From assembly GCA_022710975.1 (NCBI GenBank), contig JAKLGA010000008.1, positions 186,001 to 250,000 on the forward strand: a DNA stretch of 64,000 nt, given 5' to 3'. Source of the DNA: Myxococcota bacterium (GTDB lineage Bacteria; Myxococcota; B64-G9). Below, piece by piece: positions 9,051 to 18,086 of the stretch; the first letter of the stretch is position 1, and each line of letters begins with the position of its first letter. The position numbers and the translations under genes were made by a program. The notes beneath the pieces are model-generated. The model was not told the DNA's origin. It was given only the letters and a program-made list of their open reading frames with translations, and searched no databases.

Positions 9051-9632
9051 TCAGGCGGGCGCGGGGGGTGAGCTGGGCTCCTCGCGCCACTCCGCGTGCC
9101 CCTCGCCCAGGCCGTGGAGCAGGGCCTCTCCCTGCTCGCGGGAGGGCACCAGCAGCTCGAGCTCCACCTCGGCGTAGGCCTTGTCCACCACCTCGAGGGT
9201 CAGCGCGGCCAGCTCGGCAGGCGCAGGGCCGTTGGGGCGGCCCAGCCCAGGGAGCTCCAGGGCCAGCCGGGCCAGGCAGGCCTTCTTGGCCACCACCAGC
9301 ATCTGGCGCAGCCCGCGCCGGACCGCGGCCAGCTCGAGCCCGCCCTTGGGCCCGAGGCCCAGGAGCAGCACGCGGGCGGTGCCGATGCGGGCGCCGGTGT
9401 CCGTCAGCAGCACCTCGTCCGCCGCGCCGGTGAAGGCGCCGCTCTGCACCAGCGCGCTCAGGCGGCCGTTCAGGCGCCAGTCGCAGAGGCCGGCCGCGCC
9501 CTGGAGCGGGCGATCGTCGGAGCACACGCCCAGCACCAGGGCGTCCACGCCCAGCCGGTCGAGGGTCTCCAGCCGCAGCGTCACCAGCCGCAGGCGCGGG
9601 GCGGACCCGGCCGGCTTGCGCGCGCGCTTCAC
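9051..9632 (-). CDS. Stand-alone M17 leucyl-aminopeptidase N-terminal domain protein
   Basis: A 193-residue protein matching only the N-terminal, macrodomain-like part of M17 peptidases (DALVLGVCSDDRPLQGAAG, the LNGRLSALVQSGAFTGAADEVLL region, ARVLLLGLG). The catalytic metallopeptidase domain is absent, so it cannot be an aminopeptidase. M17 N-domains mediate hexamer assembly or DNA binding, so a binding or scaffolding role is possible. The GTG start overlaps the nusB stop by 4 nt, making it the last gene of the rib/nusB operon. Related free-standing domains beside nusB are, from general knowledge, seen in other myxobacteria. Confidence 0.75.
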   Translation of the reverse strand: MKRARKPAGSAPRLRLVTLRLETLDRLGVDALVLGVCSDDRPLQGAAGLCDWRLNGRLSALVQSGAFTGAADEVLLTDTGARIGTARVLLLGLGPKGGLELAAVRRGLRQMLVVAKKACLARLALELPGLGRPNGPAPAELAALTLEVVDKAYAEVELELLVPSREQGEALLHGLGEGHAEWREEPSSPPAPA

Positions 9633-10033
9633 GGCAGATCCTCGGCCAGCTTGTCCAGGATCCCGTTGATGAAGGCCCAGGAGTCCTCGGCGCCGTAGCG
9701 CTTGGCGATCTCGATGGCCTCGTTGAGCGCCACGCGCTTGGGGACGTCCGGGGCGTGGAACAGCTCCCAGGCGGCCAGGCGCAGGATGTTGCGATCCACG
9801 CAGGCCATGCGGCTGATCTTCCAGTGGGTGGACACACCCTGGATGCGCTTGTCGAGCTCCTCGATCCGCTCGGCCGCGCCCCGGGCGAGCTGCTCGGCGT
9901 ACTCGGCGCCCTCGTGGCGCTCCTCGAGGTACAGCCAGTGCAGCTCGAGCACCTCGCCGATGGGCAGCCGGCTCACCTCTCGGGCGAACAGCACCTTCAG
10001 CGCGGACTCTCGTGATCGTCGGCGGGAGCCCAT
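9629..10033 (-). CDS. nusB: Transcription antitermination factor NusB
   Basis: A 134-residue all-helical protein with the NusB signatures RRRSRESALKVLF at the N-terminus, DRNILRLAAWEL in the middle and RVALNEAIEIAKRYG near the C-terminus. NusB pairs with NusE (ribosomal S10) on boxA RNA to build the antitermination complex on rRNA operons. The family length is 130-145 residues, so this one is complete. ATG at 10033 lies 12 nt after ribH. The ribH-nusB order is conserved across many bacteria. Confidence 0.95.
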   Translation of the reverse strand: MGSRRRSRESALKVLFAREVSRLPIGEVLELHWLYLEERHEGAEYAEQLARGAAERIEELDKRIQGVSTHWKISRMACVDRNILRLAAWELFHAPDVPKRVALNEAIEIAKRYGAEDSWAFINGILDKLAEDLP

Positions 10034-10045
10034 GGGGATTCGGGA

Positions 10046-10528
10046 TCAGGGGGCCGTGCGCGGACCCAGTTGCCGGTAGAGGTTCGCGAGCTCCAGGGCA
10101 GCCACCGCGGCGTCGAAGCCCTTGTTGCCCATCTTCGAGCCGCCCCGCTCGATGGCCTGCTCCAGGGTCTCCGCGGTGATGACCCCCATGCCGATCGCCA
10201 CGCGGTGCTCCATGGCCGCGGCGGCCACGCCCTTGAACACCTCCGCGGCGATCAGGTCGAAGTGCGAGGTCCCGCCCCGGATGAGAGTCCCCAGCACCAC
10301 GATGGCGTCGTGCTTGCCCATGGCGGCCAGGTGGCGGGCCACGGCCGGCAGCTCGAAGGCGCCGGGCACGCGCACGACCTGCAGGTCCTCGTCCAGGGCC
10401 CCGTGGCGCACCAGGGCGTCCAGGGCGCCCTCCAGCAGGCGCTCGCTGATGAAGTTGTTGAACCGGCTGACCACCACGGCCACCTTCAGGCCGCGTGCGT
10501 CGAAACTTCCTTCCACGATGCGGGGCAT
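10046..10528 (-). CDS. ribH: 6,7-dimethyl-8-ribityllumazine synthase
   Basis: A 160-residue enzyme condensing 5-amino-6-ribitylaminouracil with 3,4-dihydroxy-2-butanone 4-phosphate, the penultimate step to riboflavin. Visible family features are SRFNNFISERLLEGAL, VPGAFELP, LGTLIRGGTSHF with catalytic H89, and GMGVITAETLEQA. The start is ATG at 10528, with GGGAGG 7 nt upstream; an earlier in-frame codon would overlap ribBA. The gap to ribBA is 19 nt. The two substrates are made through the neighbouring ribBA and ribD products. Confidence 0.97.
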   Translation of the reverse strand: MPRIVEGSFDARGLKVAVVVSRFNNFISERLLEGALDALVRHGALDEDLQVVRVPGAFELPAVARHLAAMGKHDAIVVLGTLIRGGTSHFDLIAAEVFKGVAAAAMEHRVAIGMGVITAETLEQAIERGGSKMGNKGFDAAVAALELANLYRQLGPRTAP

Positions 10529-10547
10529 GTGAAAACCTCCCGACGCC

Positions 10548-11813
10548 TCAGCCCTGGGCGTCGTCGTCCCGCGCGCCACCCACCTGCCGCAGCAGGTGGC
10601 CCATCTTCTGCCGCTTGGTGCGCAGGTAGTCGGCGTTCTCCGCGGTGGGCGGGACCTCGATCGGCACCCGCTCCACCACCTTCAGTCCGTAGCCCTCGAG
10701 CCCGATGATCTTCTTCGGGTTGTTGGTCATCAGCCGCATCTTGCCGACGCCGAGATCGAGCAGGATCTGGGCCCCGATGCCGTAGTCGCGCAGATCCGCC
10801 TTGAAGCCGAGCCGCTGGTTGGCCTCGACCGTGTCGGCGCCCTGGTCCTGCAGGGCGTAGGCCTTGAGCTTGTTGACCAGCCCGATGCCGCGCCCCTCCT
10901 GGCGAAGGTACAGGAGCACGCCGCAGCCCTCGCGCTCGATCTGCGCCAGCGCCCCGGCCAGCTGGTTGCCGCAGTCGCAGCGCAGGCTGCCGAACACGTC
11001 CCCGGTCAGGCACTCCGAGTGGACCCGCACCAGGACCGGCTGGTCGGGCCGCGGCTCGCCCAGCATGAGCGCCACGTGCGTCTGCCGATCGACGTCGTTC
11101 TCGTAGGCGATGGCGCGGAAGGGCCCGCCGTAGCGGGTGGGCACCTGGGCCTCCGCCACCCGGCGCACGAGCGTCTCGCGGTGCACGCGGTACTGGATCA
11201 GATCGGCGATGGTGACGATGTGCAGGCCGTGCGTGCGGGCGAACACCTCGAGGTCCGGCATGCGCGCCATCGAGCCGTCCTCGTTCATGATCTCGCAGAT
11301 CACCCCGGCCGGCCGCAGGCCCGCCATGCGGGCCAGGTCCACCGAGCCCTCGGTCTGGCCGGTGCGCACCAGCACCCCGCCCTTGCGGGCGCGCAGGGGG
11401 AAGATGTGCCCGGGCCGGACGATGTCCTCGGGCCGGGCGCCGTCGGCCACGGCGGCCAGGACGGTGGTGGCCCGGTCGGCGGCCGAGATGCCGGTGGTCA
11501 CGCCGCGACGCGCCTCGATGGACACGGTGAAGGCGGTGCCGAAGGCGCTCTCGTTGTAGCTGTCGTCCACCATCATCGGCAGCCGGAGCTGCTCGATGCG
11601 CTCGGTGGTCAGCGCCAGGCAGATCAGCCCGCGCCCGAAGCGGGCCATGAAGTTGATGGCCTCCGGGCTGACCAGCTCGGCGGCCATGCACAGGTCGCCC
11701 TCGTTCTCCCGGTCGGCGTCGTCCACCAGGATGACCATGCGGCCGGCGCGGATCTCGGCCAGGGCGCGCGCGACGCGCTCGATGGCCTTGGTGGTGTCTA
11801 CCTGCGGACTCAT
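10548..11813 (-). CDS. ribBA: Bifunctional DHBP synthase / GTP cyclohydrolase II
   Basis: A 421-residue fusion. The N-terminal half (about 1-205) is 3,4-dihydroxy-2-butanone-4-phosphate synthase with the acidic [11 protein letters not shown] loop and [14 protein letters not shown]. The C-terminal half is GTP cyclohydrolase II with the zinc cysteines in [17 protein letters not shown] and [10 protein letters not shown]. It therefore opens both branches of riboflavin synthesis, from ribulose 5-phosphate and from GTP. Both active sites look intact. The start is ATG at 11813, with a GGAG motif. A 52-nt gap separates it from ribE, the widest within the rib block, with no FMN-riboswitch-like structure in it. 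Confidence 0.97.
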   Translation of the reverse strand: MSPQVDTTKAIERVARALAEIRAGRMVILVDDADRENEGDLCMAAELVSPEAINFMARFGRGLICLALTTERIEQLRLPMMVDDSYNESAFGTAFTVSIEARRGVTTGISAADRATTVLAAVADGARPEDIVRPGHIFPLRARKGGVLVRTGQTEGSVDLARMAGLRPAGVICEIMNEDGSMARMPDLEVFARTHGLHIVTIADLIQYRVHRETLVRRVAEAQVPTRYGGPFRAIAYENDVDRQTHVALMLGEPRPDQPVLVRVHSECLTGDVFGSLRCDCGNQLAGALAQIEREGCGVLLYLRQEGRGIGLVNKLKAYALQDQGADTVEANQRLGFKADLRDYGIGAQILLDLGVGKMRLMTNNPKKIIGLEGYGLKVVERVPIEVPPTAENADYLRTKRQKMGHLLRQVGGARDDDAQG

Positions 11814-11865
11814 GGACTCCGAGCCTACTCCAAGCCTCGGGGCAGGTTCAAGGGCGGCCGCCCGC

Positions 11866-12519
11866 TCAGGGCTCCTCGGGCGGCAGGAAGCCGTGCTCGC
11901 GCAGCAGCCGCTCGTCGACGCCCTGGCCGCCGCCCGGGCCGAGGAAGTGGCGCACGTACTTGCCCAGGATGTCGGACTCCAGGTTGACCTGCGCCCCGGG
12001 GCGCCGCTCCCCGAGGGTGGTGCCCGAGAGCGTGTACGGCACCAGCGTCACCCGGAACAGGCCGCCAGACGGCTCGTTGATGGTCAGGCTGACGCCGTCC
12101 ACCGCCACCGAGCCCTTGGGCACCAGGTAGGGCCGCACGGCCTCCGGCGCGGAAAGCTCCAGCTCCAGGCTGTCGCCGCGCGCCCGCCGGGCGAGCACCT
12201 CGCCCAGCCCGTCCACGTGGCCGAGCACCAGGTGACCGCCCAGGCGCGCGCCCAGCGCCAGCGCGCGCTCCAGGTGGACCCGGGCGCCGGCCTGCAGCCG
12301 GCCCAGGCTGGTGCGGGCCAGGGTCTCCGGGCCCACGTCGGCCTCGATGCGCCCGGGCGCCAGGCGGGTGATCGTCAGGCACACCCCGTCGACCGCCAGC
12401 GAGTCCCCGGGCCGCAGCTCCCCGGTCGGCAGCTGGCTGCCCAGGACCAGCCCGCGGCCCTCGTCCCGCCGCCGGACCTCGAGCACCTGGCCGACGTCCT
12501 CGACGATCCCGGTGAACAT
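11866..12519 (-). CDS. ribE: Riboflavin synthase, alpha subunit
   Basis: A 217-residue protein that dismutates two lumazine molecules to riboflavin. It begins with the invariant [12 protein letters not shown] and carries two similar lumazine-binding barrels ([12 protein letters not shown] at ~36-47; [12 protein letters not shown] at ~133-144). Length fits the family's 200-220. The start is the ATG at 12519, only 4 nt after the ribD stop, so translational coupling is likely. The C-terminus ([13 protein letters not shown]) is typical in length. Confidence 0.96.
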   Translation of the reverse strand: MFTGIVEDVGQVLEVRRRDEGRGLVLGSQLPTGELRPGDSLAVDGVCLTITRLAPGRIEADVGPETLARTSLGRLQAGARVHLERALALGARLGGHLVLGHVDGLGEVLARRARGDSLELELSAPEAVRPYLVPKGSVAVDGVSLTINEPSGGLFRVTLVPYTLSGTTLGERRPGAQVNLESDILGKYVRHFLGPGGGQGVDERLLREHGFLPPEEP

Positions 12520-12523
12520 CGGG

Positions 12524-13684
12524 TTACTCCCCCTCCCCGACCGTCGCGCAGAAACGTGCCTCGCCCTCCGGCCAGCGGACCGGGCCCGACAGCAGCACGT
12601 CCGGCCCGCAGCGCCGGAGCCCGAGCGGCTCCACGCGCGGGGCGTCGGCCACCCGCGCCGGGCCGGGCGCCCCGAGCAACGGCACCCCGTCCGCCCCCAG
12701 CAGGCAACCGGCCACGGCCAGCTCCACCCAGTCCACCGTCCGCGCCGCGAACACCGCCCCCAGGACCTGCGAGCCACCCTCCACCAGCAGGCTATGCACC
12801 CCGCGGTCCAGGAGATCGGCCAGCACCGCGGGGAGCTCCAGCCGCCCAGCCCGCGCGGGGACCCTCACCACCCGGGCGCCCGCGCGCTCCAGGTCCACGG
12901 CCCGGGCTCGCGGGGCCCGCGGGGAGCAGTAGATCCACACCGGCGCCCCGCGCGGCGTGGTGAGCACCCGCGAGCGCGCCGGCGTGCGCAGGTGACTGTC
13001 CAGGATCGCCACGACGGGATCGCGCCCGCGCAGGTGGCGCACGTTGAGCGCCGGGTCGTCCTGGAGTAGCGTGCCGATCCCGACCAGGATGCCCTGGAGC
13101 CGGGCGCGCAGGCGGTGGGCGTGGACGCGGGACTCCTTGGAGCTCACCCAGCGGGCGTCGCGGCTGCTCGGGGCCAGCCGGCCGTCCAGGCTGGAGGCCG
13201 CCTTCACCACCACGTAGGGCCGCCCGCGCTGGATGAACACGTTGTACTCGCGGTTCAGCTCCCGGCAGTCGTCCTCGAGCAACCCCGCGCGCACCTCGAG
13301 CCCGGCCCGGCGGAGCCGCTCCGCGCCCGCCCCGCACTCGCGCGGGTTGGGGTCCAGCGTGCCGATGATCACCCGGCGCAGGCCGGCCGCGAGCACCCGC
13401 TCGGTGCATGGCGGCGTGCGCCCCTGGCAGTGGCAGGGCTCGAGCGTCACGTACAGATCGGCGCCGCGGGCGGCCGGCCCGGCCTCGTCCAGCGCCAGGA
13501 TCTCGGCGTGGGCGGCCCCGGGCCGGTGGTGGTAGCCCTGGCCGAGCACGCGCCCGCCGCGCACCACCACGGCGCCCACGCGTGGGTTGGGCCAGGTGCG
13601 CTGGCCGGCCCGTCGGGCGAGCCGCAGCGCCAGCCGCATGAAGCCTTCGGGGCCCGCCGATCCCTGGCGGCGGGTCGGGCTCAC
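12524..13684 (-). CDS. ribD: Bifunctional riboflavin-biosynthesis deaminase/reductase
   Basis: A 386-residue enzyme. The deaminase domain (about 12-150) has zinc ligands H59, C84 and C93 and proton shuttle E61 (HAE and [11 protein letters not shown]). The reductase domain (about 155-380) has [16 protein letters not shown], a [15 protein letters not shown] segment and SLLVEGGS. Together they convert the GTP cyclohydrolase II product to 5-amino-6-ribitylamino-uracil phosphate. The GTG start overlaps the nrdR stop (GTGA), consistent with coupled translation. Confidence 0.96.
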   Translation of the reverse strand: MSPTRRQGSAGPEGFMRLALRLARRAGQRTWPNPRVGAVVVRGGRVLGQGYHHRPGAAHAEILALDEAGPAARGADLYVTLEPCHCQGRTPPCTERVLAAGLRRVIIGTLDPNPRECGAGAERLRRAGLEVRAGLLEDDCRELNREYNVFIQRGRPYVVVKAASSLDGRLAPSSRDARWVSSKESRVHAHRLRARLQGILVGIGTLLQDDPALNVRHLRGRDPVVAILDSHLRTPARSRVLTTPRGAPVWIYCSPRAPRARAVDLERAGARVVRVPARAGRLELPAVLADLLDRGVHSLLVEGGSQVLGAVFAARTVDWVELAVAGCLLGADGVPLLGAPGPARVADAPRVEPLGLRRCGPDVLLSGPVRWPEGEARFCATVGEGE

Positions 13685-14160
13685 TTGCGCTCCCCCTTGC
13701 GAGGCCGGCTCGGCTGGACCAGATCCTGCAGCTCGCTCATGAACTCCTTCAGGTCCTTGAAGGAGCGGTAGACGCTGGCGAAACGCACGTAGGCCACGTC
13801 GTCGGTGGCCTGCAGGAAGCGCATCACGTCCTCGCCCAGCACCTGGCTGGTGACCTCCCGGTCGCCGCTCTCCAGCACCCTGCGCTCCAGCTCGTCCACG
13901 AACTGGTCGATGGTGTTCACGCTGACCGGCCGCTTCTGGCAGGCGATGCGGATGCCGCTCTTGAGCTTCTCCCGGTCGAAGGGCTCGCGCCGCCCGTCCT
14001 TCTTGATGACCATCGGGGTGATGGTCTCAACCCGCTCGTAGGTGGTGAAGCGTCGGGCGCACAGATCGCACTCGCGGCGCCGCCGGATGGCGTGGCCGTC
14101 CTTGCTCAGGCGGGAGTCGATCACGCGGTTCTGCAGGTGGTCGCAGAACGGGCACTTCAT
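13681..14160 (-). CDS. nrdR: Transcriptional repressor NrdR
   Basis: A 159-residue regulator with an N-terminal zinc ribbon (C3, C6, C31, C34) and an ATP-cone domain (about 46-136, starting [16 protein letters not shown]). NrdR senses ATP/dATP and represses ribonucleotide reductase genes by binding paired NrdR boxes. No nrd gene or clear NrdR box lies in the window, so it acts elsewhere. It overlaps both neighbours by 4 nt; nrdR-ribD linkage is a common arrangement. Confidence 0.96.
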   Translation of the reverse strand: MKCPFCDHLQNRVIDSRLSKDGHAIRRRRECDLCARRFTTYERVETITPMVIKKDGRREPFDREKLKSGIRIACQKRPVSVNTIDQFVDELERRVLESGDREVTSQVLGEDVMRFLQATDDVAYVRFASVYRSFKDLKEFMSELQDLVQPSRPRKGERK

Positions 14161-14624
14161 GGCGTCCCCCCCGCGGGCTCGGTCAGCCGCACCATCTTCA
14201 GCCCGGCCTCGGCCGCCATGGCAGCGGACAGGTCGTCCGGGTAGTCGCCCAGGAACACCACCCGCTCGAGCCCGGCGTTGATGATCATCTTCACGCAGAT
14301 GACGCACGGCCGGAAGGTGCAGTACATGGTGCCACCGCGGATGCTCACCCCGTGGTAGGCGGCCTGGACGATGGCGTTCTGCTCGGCGTGCAGCCCGCGG
14401 CACAGCTCGTGGCGCTGGCCCGAGGGCACGCCGAGCTTCTCCCGCAGGCAGCCGGTCACCTCGCAGTGGGTCACCCCCTTGGGGGTGCCGTTGTAGCCGG
14501 TGGCCATGACCATCTTGTCCTTGGCCACCACCGCGCCCACCCGCCGCCGCAGGCAGGTGGAGCGCCGCTCCGCCAGGCGGGCCATGTCCATGAAGTAGGT
14601 GTCCCAGTCGGGTCGCGTGCTCAC
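14157..14624 (-). CDS. Deoxycytidylate deaminase (ComEB/dCMP deaminase family)
   Basis: A 155-residue zinc deaminase that converts dCMP to dUMP for dTMP synthesis. The active site is H79-A80-E81 with C107 and C110 (FRPCVIC); the N-terminus [18 protein letters not shown] and GYNGTPKG are typical of the ComEB type. The GTG start at 14624 overlaps the rpiB stop; the frame runs further upstream but only as an rpiB shadow. Position between rpiB and nrdR is usual in deltaproteobacteria. Confidence 0.93.
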   Translation of the reverse strand: MSTRPDWDTYFMDMARLAERRSTCLRRRVGAVVAKDKMVMATGYNGTPKGVTHCEVTGCLREKLGVPSGQRHELCRGLHAEQNAIVQAAYHGVSIRGGTMYCTFRPCVICVKMIINAGLERVVFLGDYPDDLSAAMAAEAGLKMVRLTEPAGGTP

Positions 14625-15073
14625 GCCTGCCCGTCCAGCTTCTCCACGCGCCGGGCGTGGCGGCCGCCCTCGAAGGGGGTGTCGAGGAACGCGCGCAGGA
14701 TGTCCTCGGCCTCCCCGGGGCCCGTCACGCGCTCCCCCAGGCAGAGCACGTTGGCGTCGTTGTGCGCGCGGGCCATGCGGGCGGTGTAGGCGGAGCCGCA
14801 CACGGCGGCGCGCACGCCGCGGAACCGGTTGGCCATGATGGACATGCCGATGCCGGTGCCGCACACCAGCACCCCCAGCCGGTAGCGGCCCGCGACCACG
14901 CCCGCGGCCAGACGCGCGGCGAAGTCCGGGTAGTCCACCGACGCGGTGCCCTGCGTGCCCAGGTCCTCGACCTGGTGGCCCCAGGCCTGCAGGCGAGCCA
15001 CGACCAGCCCCTTGAGCCCGAGGCCCCCATGGTCGCTGGCCACGGCCACCGGCAGCGCGCTGGCGGCGTTCAT
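14621..15073 (-). CDS. rpiB: Ribose-5-phosphate isomerase B
   Basis: A 150-residue RpiB/LacAB-family isomerase interconverting ribose 5-phosphate and ribulose 5-phosphate, the latter a direct riboflavin precursor used by RibBA. Key residues: D14-H15 (SDHGG), catalytic base C71 in CGTGIGMS, and H104 in [10 protein letters not shown]. Length matches the family. The start ATG overlaps the preceding acyl-carrier-protein stop by 4 nt. Confidence 0.95.
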   Translation of the reverse strand: MNAASALPVAVASDHGGLGLKGLVVARLQAWGHQVEDLGTQGTASVDYPDFAARLAAGVVAGRYRLGVLVCGTGIGMSIMANRFRGVRAAVCGSAYTARMARAHNDANVLCLGERVTGPGEAEDILRAFLDTPFEGGRHARRVEKLDGQA

Positions 15074-15315
15074 GCCTTGCGCTCCTCGAGGAAGGTGACG
15101 ATGTCGCCCACGCTCTGGATGCGCGTCTCGAGGACCTCCTCGGGCACGTCGCTCAGATCGAGCGCGAAGGCCTCCTCCACGTCCATCAGCACCGCGTAGC
15201 GGTCCAGCGAGGTGGCGCCCAGGTCGTCCTTGAGGTTGGCCTCCAGGCGGATGGTGGCCGGGGCGAGGTTGAGCACCCGGCCGACGATCTCGCGCACCCG
15301 TTCCTCGACGCTCAT
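15070..15315 (-). CDS. Acyl carrier protein, atypical attachment motif
   Basis: An 81-residue four-helix carrier protein. The phosphopantetheine serine is S36 in [18 protein letters not shown]. Most primary-metabolism ACPs have DSL here; this one has T35 in place of Asp. The rest (acidic helix [12 protein letters not shown] at the end) is ordinary. It overlaps fabD by 4 nt, so it may be the partner loaded by that transacylase. Whether it is the housekeeping ACP or a specialised carrier is uncertain; no fabF, fabG or fabH lies nearby. Confidence 0.88.
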   Translation of the reverse strand: MSVEERVREIVGRVLNLAPATIRLEANLKDDLGATSLDRYAVLMDVEEAFALDLSDVPEEVLETRIQSVGDIVTFLEERKA

Positions 15316-16292
15316 GTCGCCGCCTCCAGCGCGGCCAGGGCCGCCGGCAGGTCGGCTGGCTCGGCCACGGACAGGCATCTCGCCTGCCGGTCGATGCGTT
15401 TGAGCAGCCCGGCCAGGACCTTGCCCGGACCGAGCTCCAGGAAGAGCCTCACCCCTCGGCCCAGCACCCAGCCCACGCACGCGCTCCAGCGCACCGGCGA
15501 GACGAGCTGCGCCTCCAGCGCGCGGCGGATGTCTTGCGGATCGCCGTGGGGCAAGCCAGAGGCGTTGGACAGCACAGGCGCGCTCGGCGCGTGGACGGCC
15601 ACCTGCGCCAGGGCCTCGCGCAGGCGCTCGGCCGCCGGGCGCATCAGCGCCGAGTGGAAGGGGGCGGACACCTTGAGCGGCAGGATGCCTCTGGCGCCCG
15701 CGGCCTGCAGGGGGCCCTCGGCCCGCGCCAGCGCCCGGGCGTGACCCGAGATCACCACCTGGCCGGGGCAGTTCAGGTTGGCCACCACCAGCACGTCCTC
15801 GCCCGCAGCCTGGGCACAGGCCGTCGCCACCGCCTGCTCGTCGAGCCCCAGCACCGCGGCCATCGCGCCCTGCCCGGCCGGCAGCGCCGCGCCCATGGCC
15901 TCACCCCGGCGCCGCACCAGCCGCAGCGCGTCGGCGAAGCTCAGCGCACCGGCGGCGGCCAGGGCGGCGTACTCCCCCAGCGAGTGTCCCAGGCAGGCCG
16001 ACGGCCGGAGCGGGCCGCGCTCCGCGAGCGCGGCCACGGCGGCCATGGAGACGGTGAAAAGCGCGGGCTGCAGGTTCTCCGTGCGGGTCAGCTCGTCCTC
16101 CGGCCCTTCCAGGCAGAGGCGGGTCACCGACCAGCCCAGCACCTCGTCGGCCTCCGCGAACACCTTCCGCGCGGCGGCGCTCTCGCGCCGCAACGCCTCG
16201 CCCATGCCGACGTGCTGGGCGCCCTGGCCGGGGAACAGGAAGGCGGGGCCGACGCGGCTCGGGGACGGGGACGCTTCGTTCGCGGCCGCCAT
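15312..16292 (-). CDS. fabD: Malonyl-CoA:ACP transacylase
   Basis: A 326-residue acyltransferase that loads malonyl groups onto ACP. It has FLFPGQGAQHVGMG at 18-31, nucleophile S104 in GHSLGEY, the RRRGEAM arginine near 127-129 and catalytic H213 in SAPFHSALM. About 15 extra residues precede the first motif. It starts at ATG 16292, 21 nt after rpmF. In most relatives plsX and fabH sit between rpmF and fabD; both are missing here. Confidence 0.95.
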   Translation of the reverse strand: MAAANEASPSPSRVGPAFLFPGQGAQHVGMGEALRRESAAARKVFAEADEVLGWSVTRLCLEGPEDELTRTENLQPALFTVSMAAVAALAERGPLRPSACLGHSLGEYAALAAAGALSFADALRLVRRRGEAMGAALPAGQGAMAAVLGLDEQAVATACAQAAGEDVLVVANLNCPGQVVISGHARALARAEGPLQAAGARGILPLKVSAPFHSALMRPAAERLREALAQVAVHAPSAPVLSNASGLPHGDPQDIRRALEAQLVSPVRWSACVGWVLGRGVRLFLELGPGKVLAGLLKRIDRQARCLSVAEPADLPAALAALEAAT

Positions 16293-16313
16293 CGCTCAGC
16301 GCGCCCCCCGGGC

Positions 16314-16490
16314 TCACTCGACCGGCACGACCTCGCGGCCCTTGTAGTACCCGCACTTGGGGCACACGCGGTGCGGGAGCATGCGCTCGGTGCACTGCGG
16401 GCAGTCGATCGTCTGCACCGGCTCGATCTTCCAGTTGGCCCGACGCTTGTCGCGCCGGCTCGTGGACTTTTTCCTCTTCGGGATTGTCAT
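16314..16490 (-). CDS. rpmF: 50S ribosomal protein L32
   Basis: A 58-residue basic protein read directly from the minus strand. It begins MTIPKRKKSTSRRDKRRANW and has the zinc-ribbon cysteines C30, C33, C43 and C46 (CPQC, CPKC) before YYKGREVV. This is the standard L32 sequence and length. It lies between the DUF177 gene (15-nt gap) and fabD (21-nt gap), the conserved yceD-rpmF arrangement. Confidence 0.96.
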   Translation of the reverse strand: MTIPKRKKSTSRRDKRRANWKIEPVQTIDCPQCTERMLPHRVCPKCGYYKGREVVPVE

Positions 16491-16505
16491 GACCAGACTC
16501 CGCGG

Positions 16506-17069
16506 CTAGGGGCGCTCGTCGCCCTTGGAGGACGAGGCCTTCATGGAGACCAACAAGCTCCAGCGGGGATCCACTTCCCCGGTGGAGCAGCCACACGATT
16601 CGGTGTTCAGGTCGATCCCGCACACCGGGCACAGGCCGCGGCAATCGTCACCGCAGCGCGGTACCATCGGCAGGGCCAGCAGGATCTGCTCTCGCAGGAT
16701 GTCATCCACCTGGATGAACTCTTCCTCGTAGAAGTCGGCGTCCACGTCCGCTCCGGTCAGCTCGAGCTGGGCCGGCAGCGCCCGCGGGCGGGCCGAGGCG
16801 GGCTGGAGGCTGACCCGGAACGCCACCGGCACCTCGAGCTGGTACTCCTTGAGACAGGCCGAGCAGGCGGATTCCAGGGGCACCCGGAAGTCGGCCTCGA
16901 CCAGGACCTCGAGCCCCATCTTGCGCAGGTGCACCGGGGCCTCGGCCCCGCGCACCGCGTGGTAGGGGTAAGGCTCGCCGCCCTGGAGCAGCTCCTCGAG
17001 CCAGGCCTGCTCCAGCGCGCGGACGACCAGCTTGCCGTCCGGGCCGATCTCGTTCAAGTGGACCTGCAA
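16506..17069 (-). CDS. DUF177 (YceD-like) protein
   Basis: A 187-residue member of the DUF177 family, which is almost always encoded just before rpmF and is implicated in 23S rRNA/50S biogenesis. The conserved middle (FRVPLESACSACLKEYQLEV) and the C-terminal cysteine cluster (CGDDCRGLCPVCGIDLN, then CGC) match. I chose TTG at 17069, which has GAAGGAG 5-6 nt upstream; the frame extends to 17120 without a ribosome site. It is the first gene of the long fab/rib operon. Confidence 0.85.
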   Translation of the reverse strand: MQVHLNEIGPDGKLVVRALEQAWLEELLQGGEPYPYHAVRGAEAPVHLRKMGLEVLVEADFRVPLESACSACLKEYQLEVPVAFRVSLQPASARPRALPAQLELTGADVDADFYEEEFIQVDDILREQILLALPMVPRCGDDCRGLCPVCGIDLNTESCGCSTGEVDPRWSLLVSMKASSSKGDERP

Positions 17070-17119
17070 GACTGCTCCTTCGGGTCCCTTCCCAACGGGG
17101 GGTCCACCGCAGCCGGCCA

Positions 17120-17147
17120 AGTATACTCACCCGCGACCTGGGCGCAA
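17120..17147 (-). promoter_or_regulatory. Promoter of the DUF177-rpmF-fabD-rib-nusB operon
   Basis: Minus strand TTGCGC (17147-17142), a 16-nt spacer and TATACT (17125-17120), the closest match to a TATAAT -10 in the window. The predicted start is near 17113, giving a ~45-nt leader before the TTG at 17069. Confidence 0.55.
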
Positions 17148-17162
17148 CAGGTTTCAACGCGG

Positions 17163-17192
17163 TTGACACCCCCCGGCAGGCAGGCGTACAAC
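17163..17192 (+). promoter_or_regulatory. Divergent promoter of the TPR gene, probably leaderless
   Basis: TTGACA (17163-17168), an 18-nt spacer and TACAAC (17187-17192). The predicted transcript start coincides with the ATG at 17200, and no Shine-Dalgarno sequence is present. Confidence 0.5.
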
Positions 17193-17199
17193 CTAGGCC

Positions 17200-18084
17200 A
17201 TGCGAGGGGTTTCCAGCTTGCTGCTGTTCGCCGTCCTGGGTCTGGGAGCGCTCGGCGCGCCCGCCCAGGCCGGTCCCCGGCCCGCGGCGCCCTCCGGCGC
17301 CAAGCAGGTGGACCAGGCCATCCAGCTCTATTACGAGGGCCGCTACCAGAAGGCCGAGCAGGCCCTGCTGAAGGCCCTGGAGAGCCCCGACCTGGACGCC
17401 GGCCGCAAGCTCGGAGCCCTGCAGTACCTGGCCTTCTGCCAGGTCGCCATGGGGGACGTCGAGTCCGCCCGGCAGACCTTCGACCGGGTCCTGACCCTGC
17501 GGCCGGACTTCGTCCTGCCAGCGGGCACCCCGCCCAAAATCTCGAATCTGTTCGAGGAGGTCAAGGCCACCCGGACGCCGCCCCCCCCTCCCGAACCGCC
17601 GACGATCAAGCACCAGGCCCCGCCGGGCGGGGGAGAGCCCCGCTCGGTCGATGTGGAGGCCAGGGTCGCCCGGTTGCCCGAGGGCGGGCAGGTGGTCGTG
17701 GCGTACCGTTTCAACCAGCGTTCGGACTGGAGCCGGCTGCGGATGACGCCCGCCGACGGCGGCCGCTTCACCGCCAGCCTGCCTGCGCCGGCCTCGCCGG
17801 CGGACCGGCGGGTGGAGTACTTCCTGGAGGTGCTGGACCGGGATGGTCAGCGCCAGGCCCAGGCCGGGGGTGAGGACGAGCCGCTCCAGGTCGCCTTCGC
17901 CACGCTCCCGGCCCCCCCGCCGCCGAAGAAGGACGACGACTCGGGCCCCTCGATCCACTGGTGGCTCTGGCCCGTGGTGGGGGTGGTCCTCCTGGGCGCC
18001 GGGCTGGCCATCGGCCTGACCGTGGGCGGCGATAGCGAGTCCACGGGCCTGGTGCGGGTCCAGATCAACCCGGTGGGAGAGTGA
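17200..18084 (+). CDS. Exported TPR protein with a C-terminal membrane helix
   Basis: A 294-residue protein with a signal peptide (cleavage near APAQA-GP), TPR-like helices at about 36-105 (AIQLYYEGRYQKAEQALLKAL, then QTFDRVLTLRPDF), a proline-rich linker with five consecutive prolines, a beta domain at 150-225 resembling a carbohydrate-binding immunoglobulin fold (VVVAYRFNQRSDWSRLRM), and one membrane helix near 250-275. The layout suggests a periplasmic envelope-assembly or scaffold protein anchored from its C-terminus. It is followed directly by a lipoprotein gene. I do not recognise a specific family. Confidence 0.82.
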   Translation: MRGVSSLLLFAVLGLGALGAPAQAGPRPAAPSGAKQVDQAIQLYYEGRYQKAEQALLKALESPDLDAGRKLGALQYLAFCQVAMGDVESARQTFDRVLTLRPDFVLPAGTPPKISNLFEEVKATRTPPPPPEPPTIKHQAPPGGGEPRSVDVEARVARLPEGGQVVVAYRFNQRSDWSRLRMTPADGGRFTASLPAPASPADRRVEYFLEVLDRDGQRQAQAGGEDEPLQVAFATLPAPPPPKKDDDSGPSIHWWLWPVVGVVLLGAGLAIGLTVGGDSESTGLVRVQINPVGE

Positions 18085-18086
18085 GC

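Noticed and set aside
10046-12519. An FMN riboswitch in the rib block
   Set aside because: The gaps (4, 52 and 19 nt) are too short for the ~120-nt RFN fold, and no RFN-like conserved bases are seen upstream of the operon.
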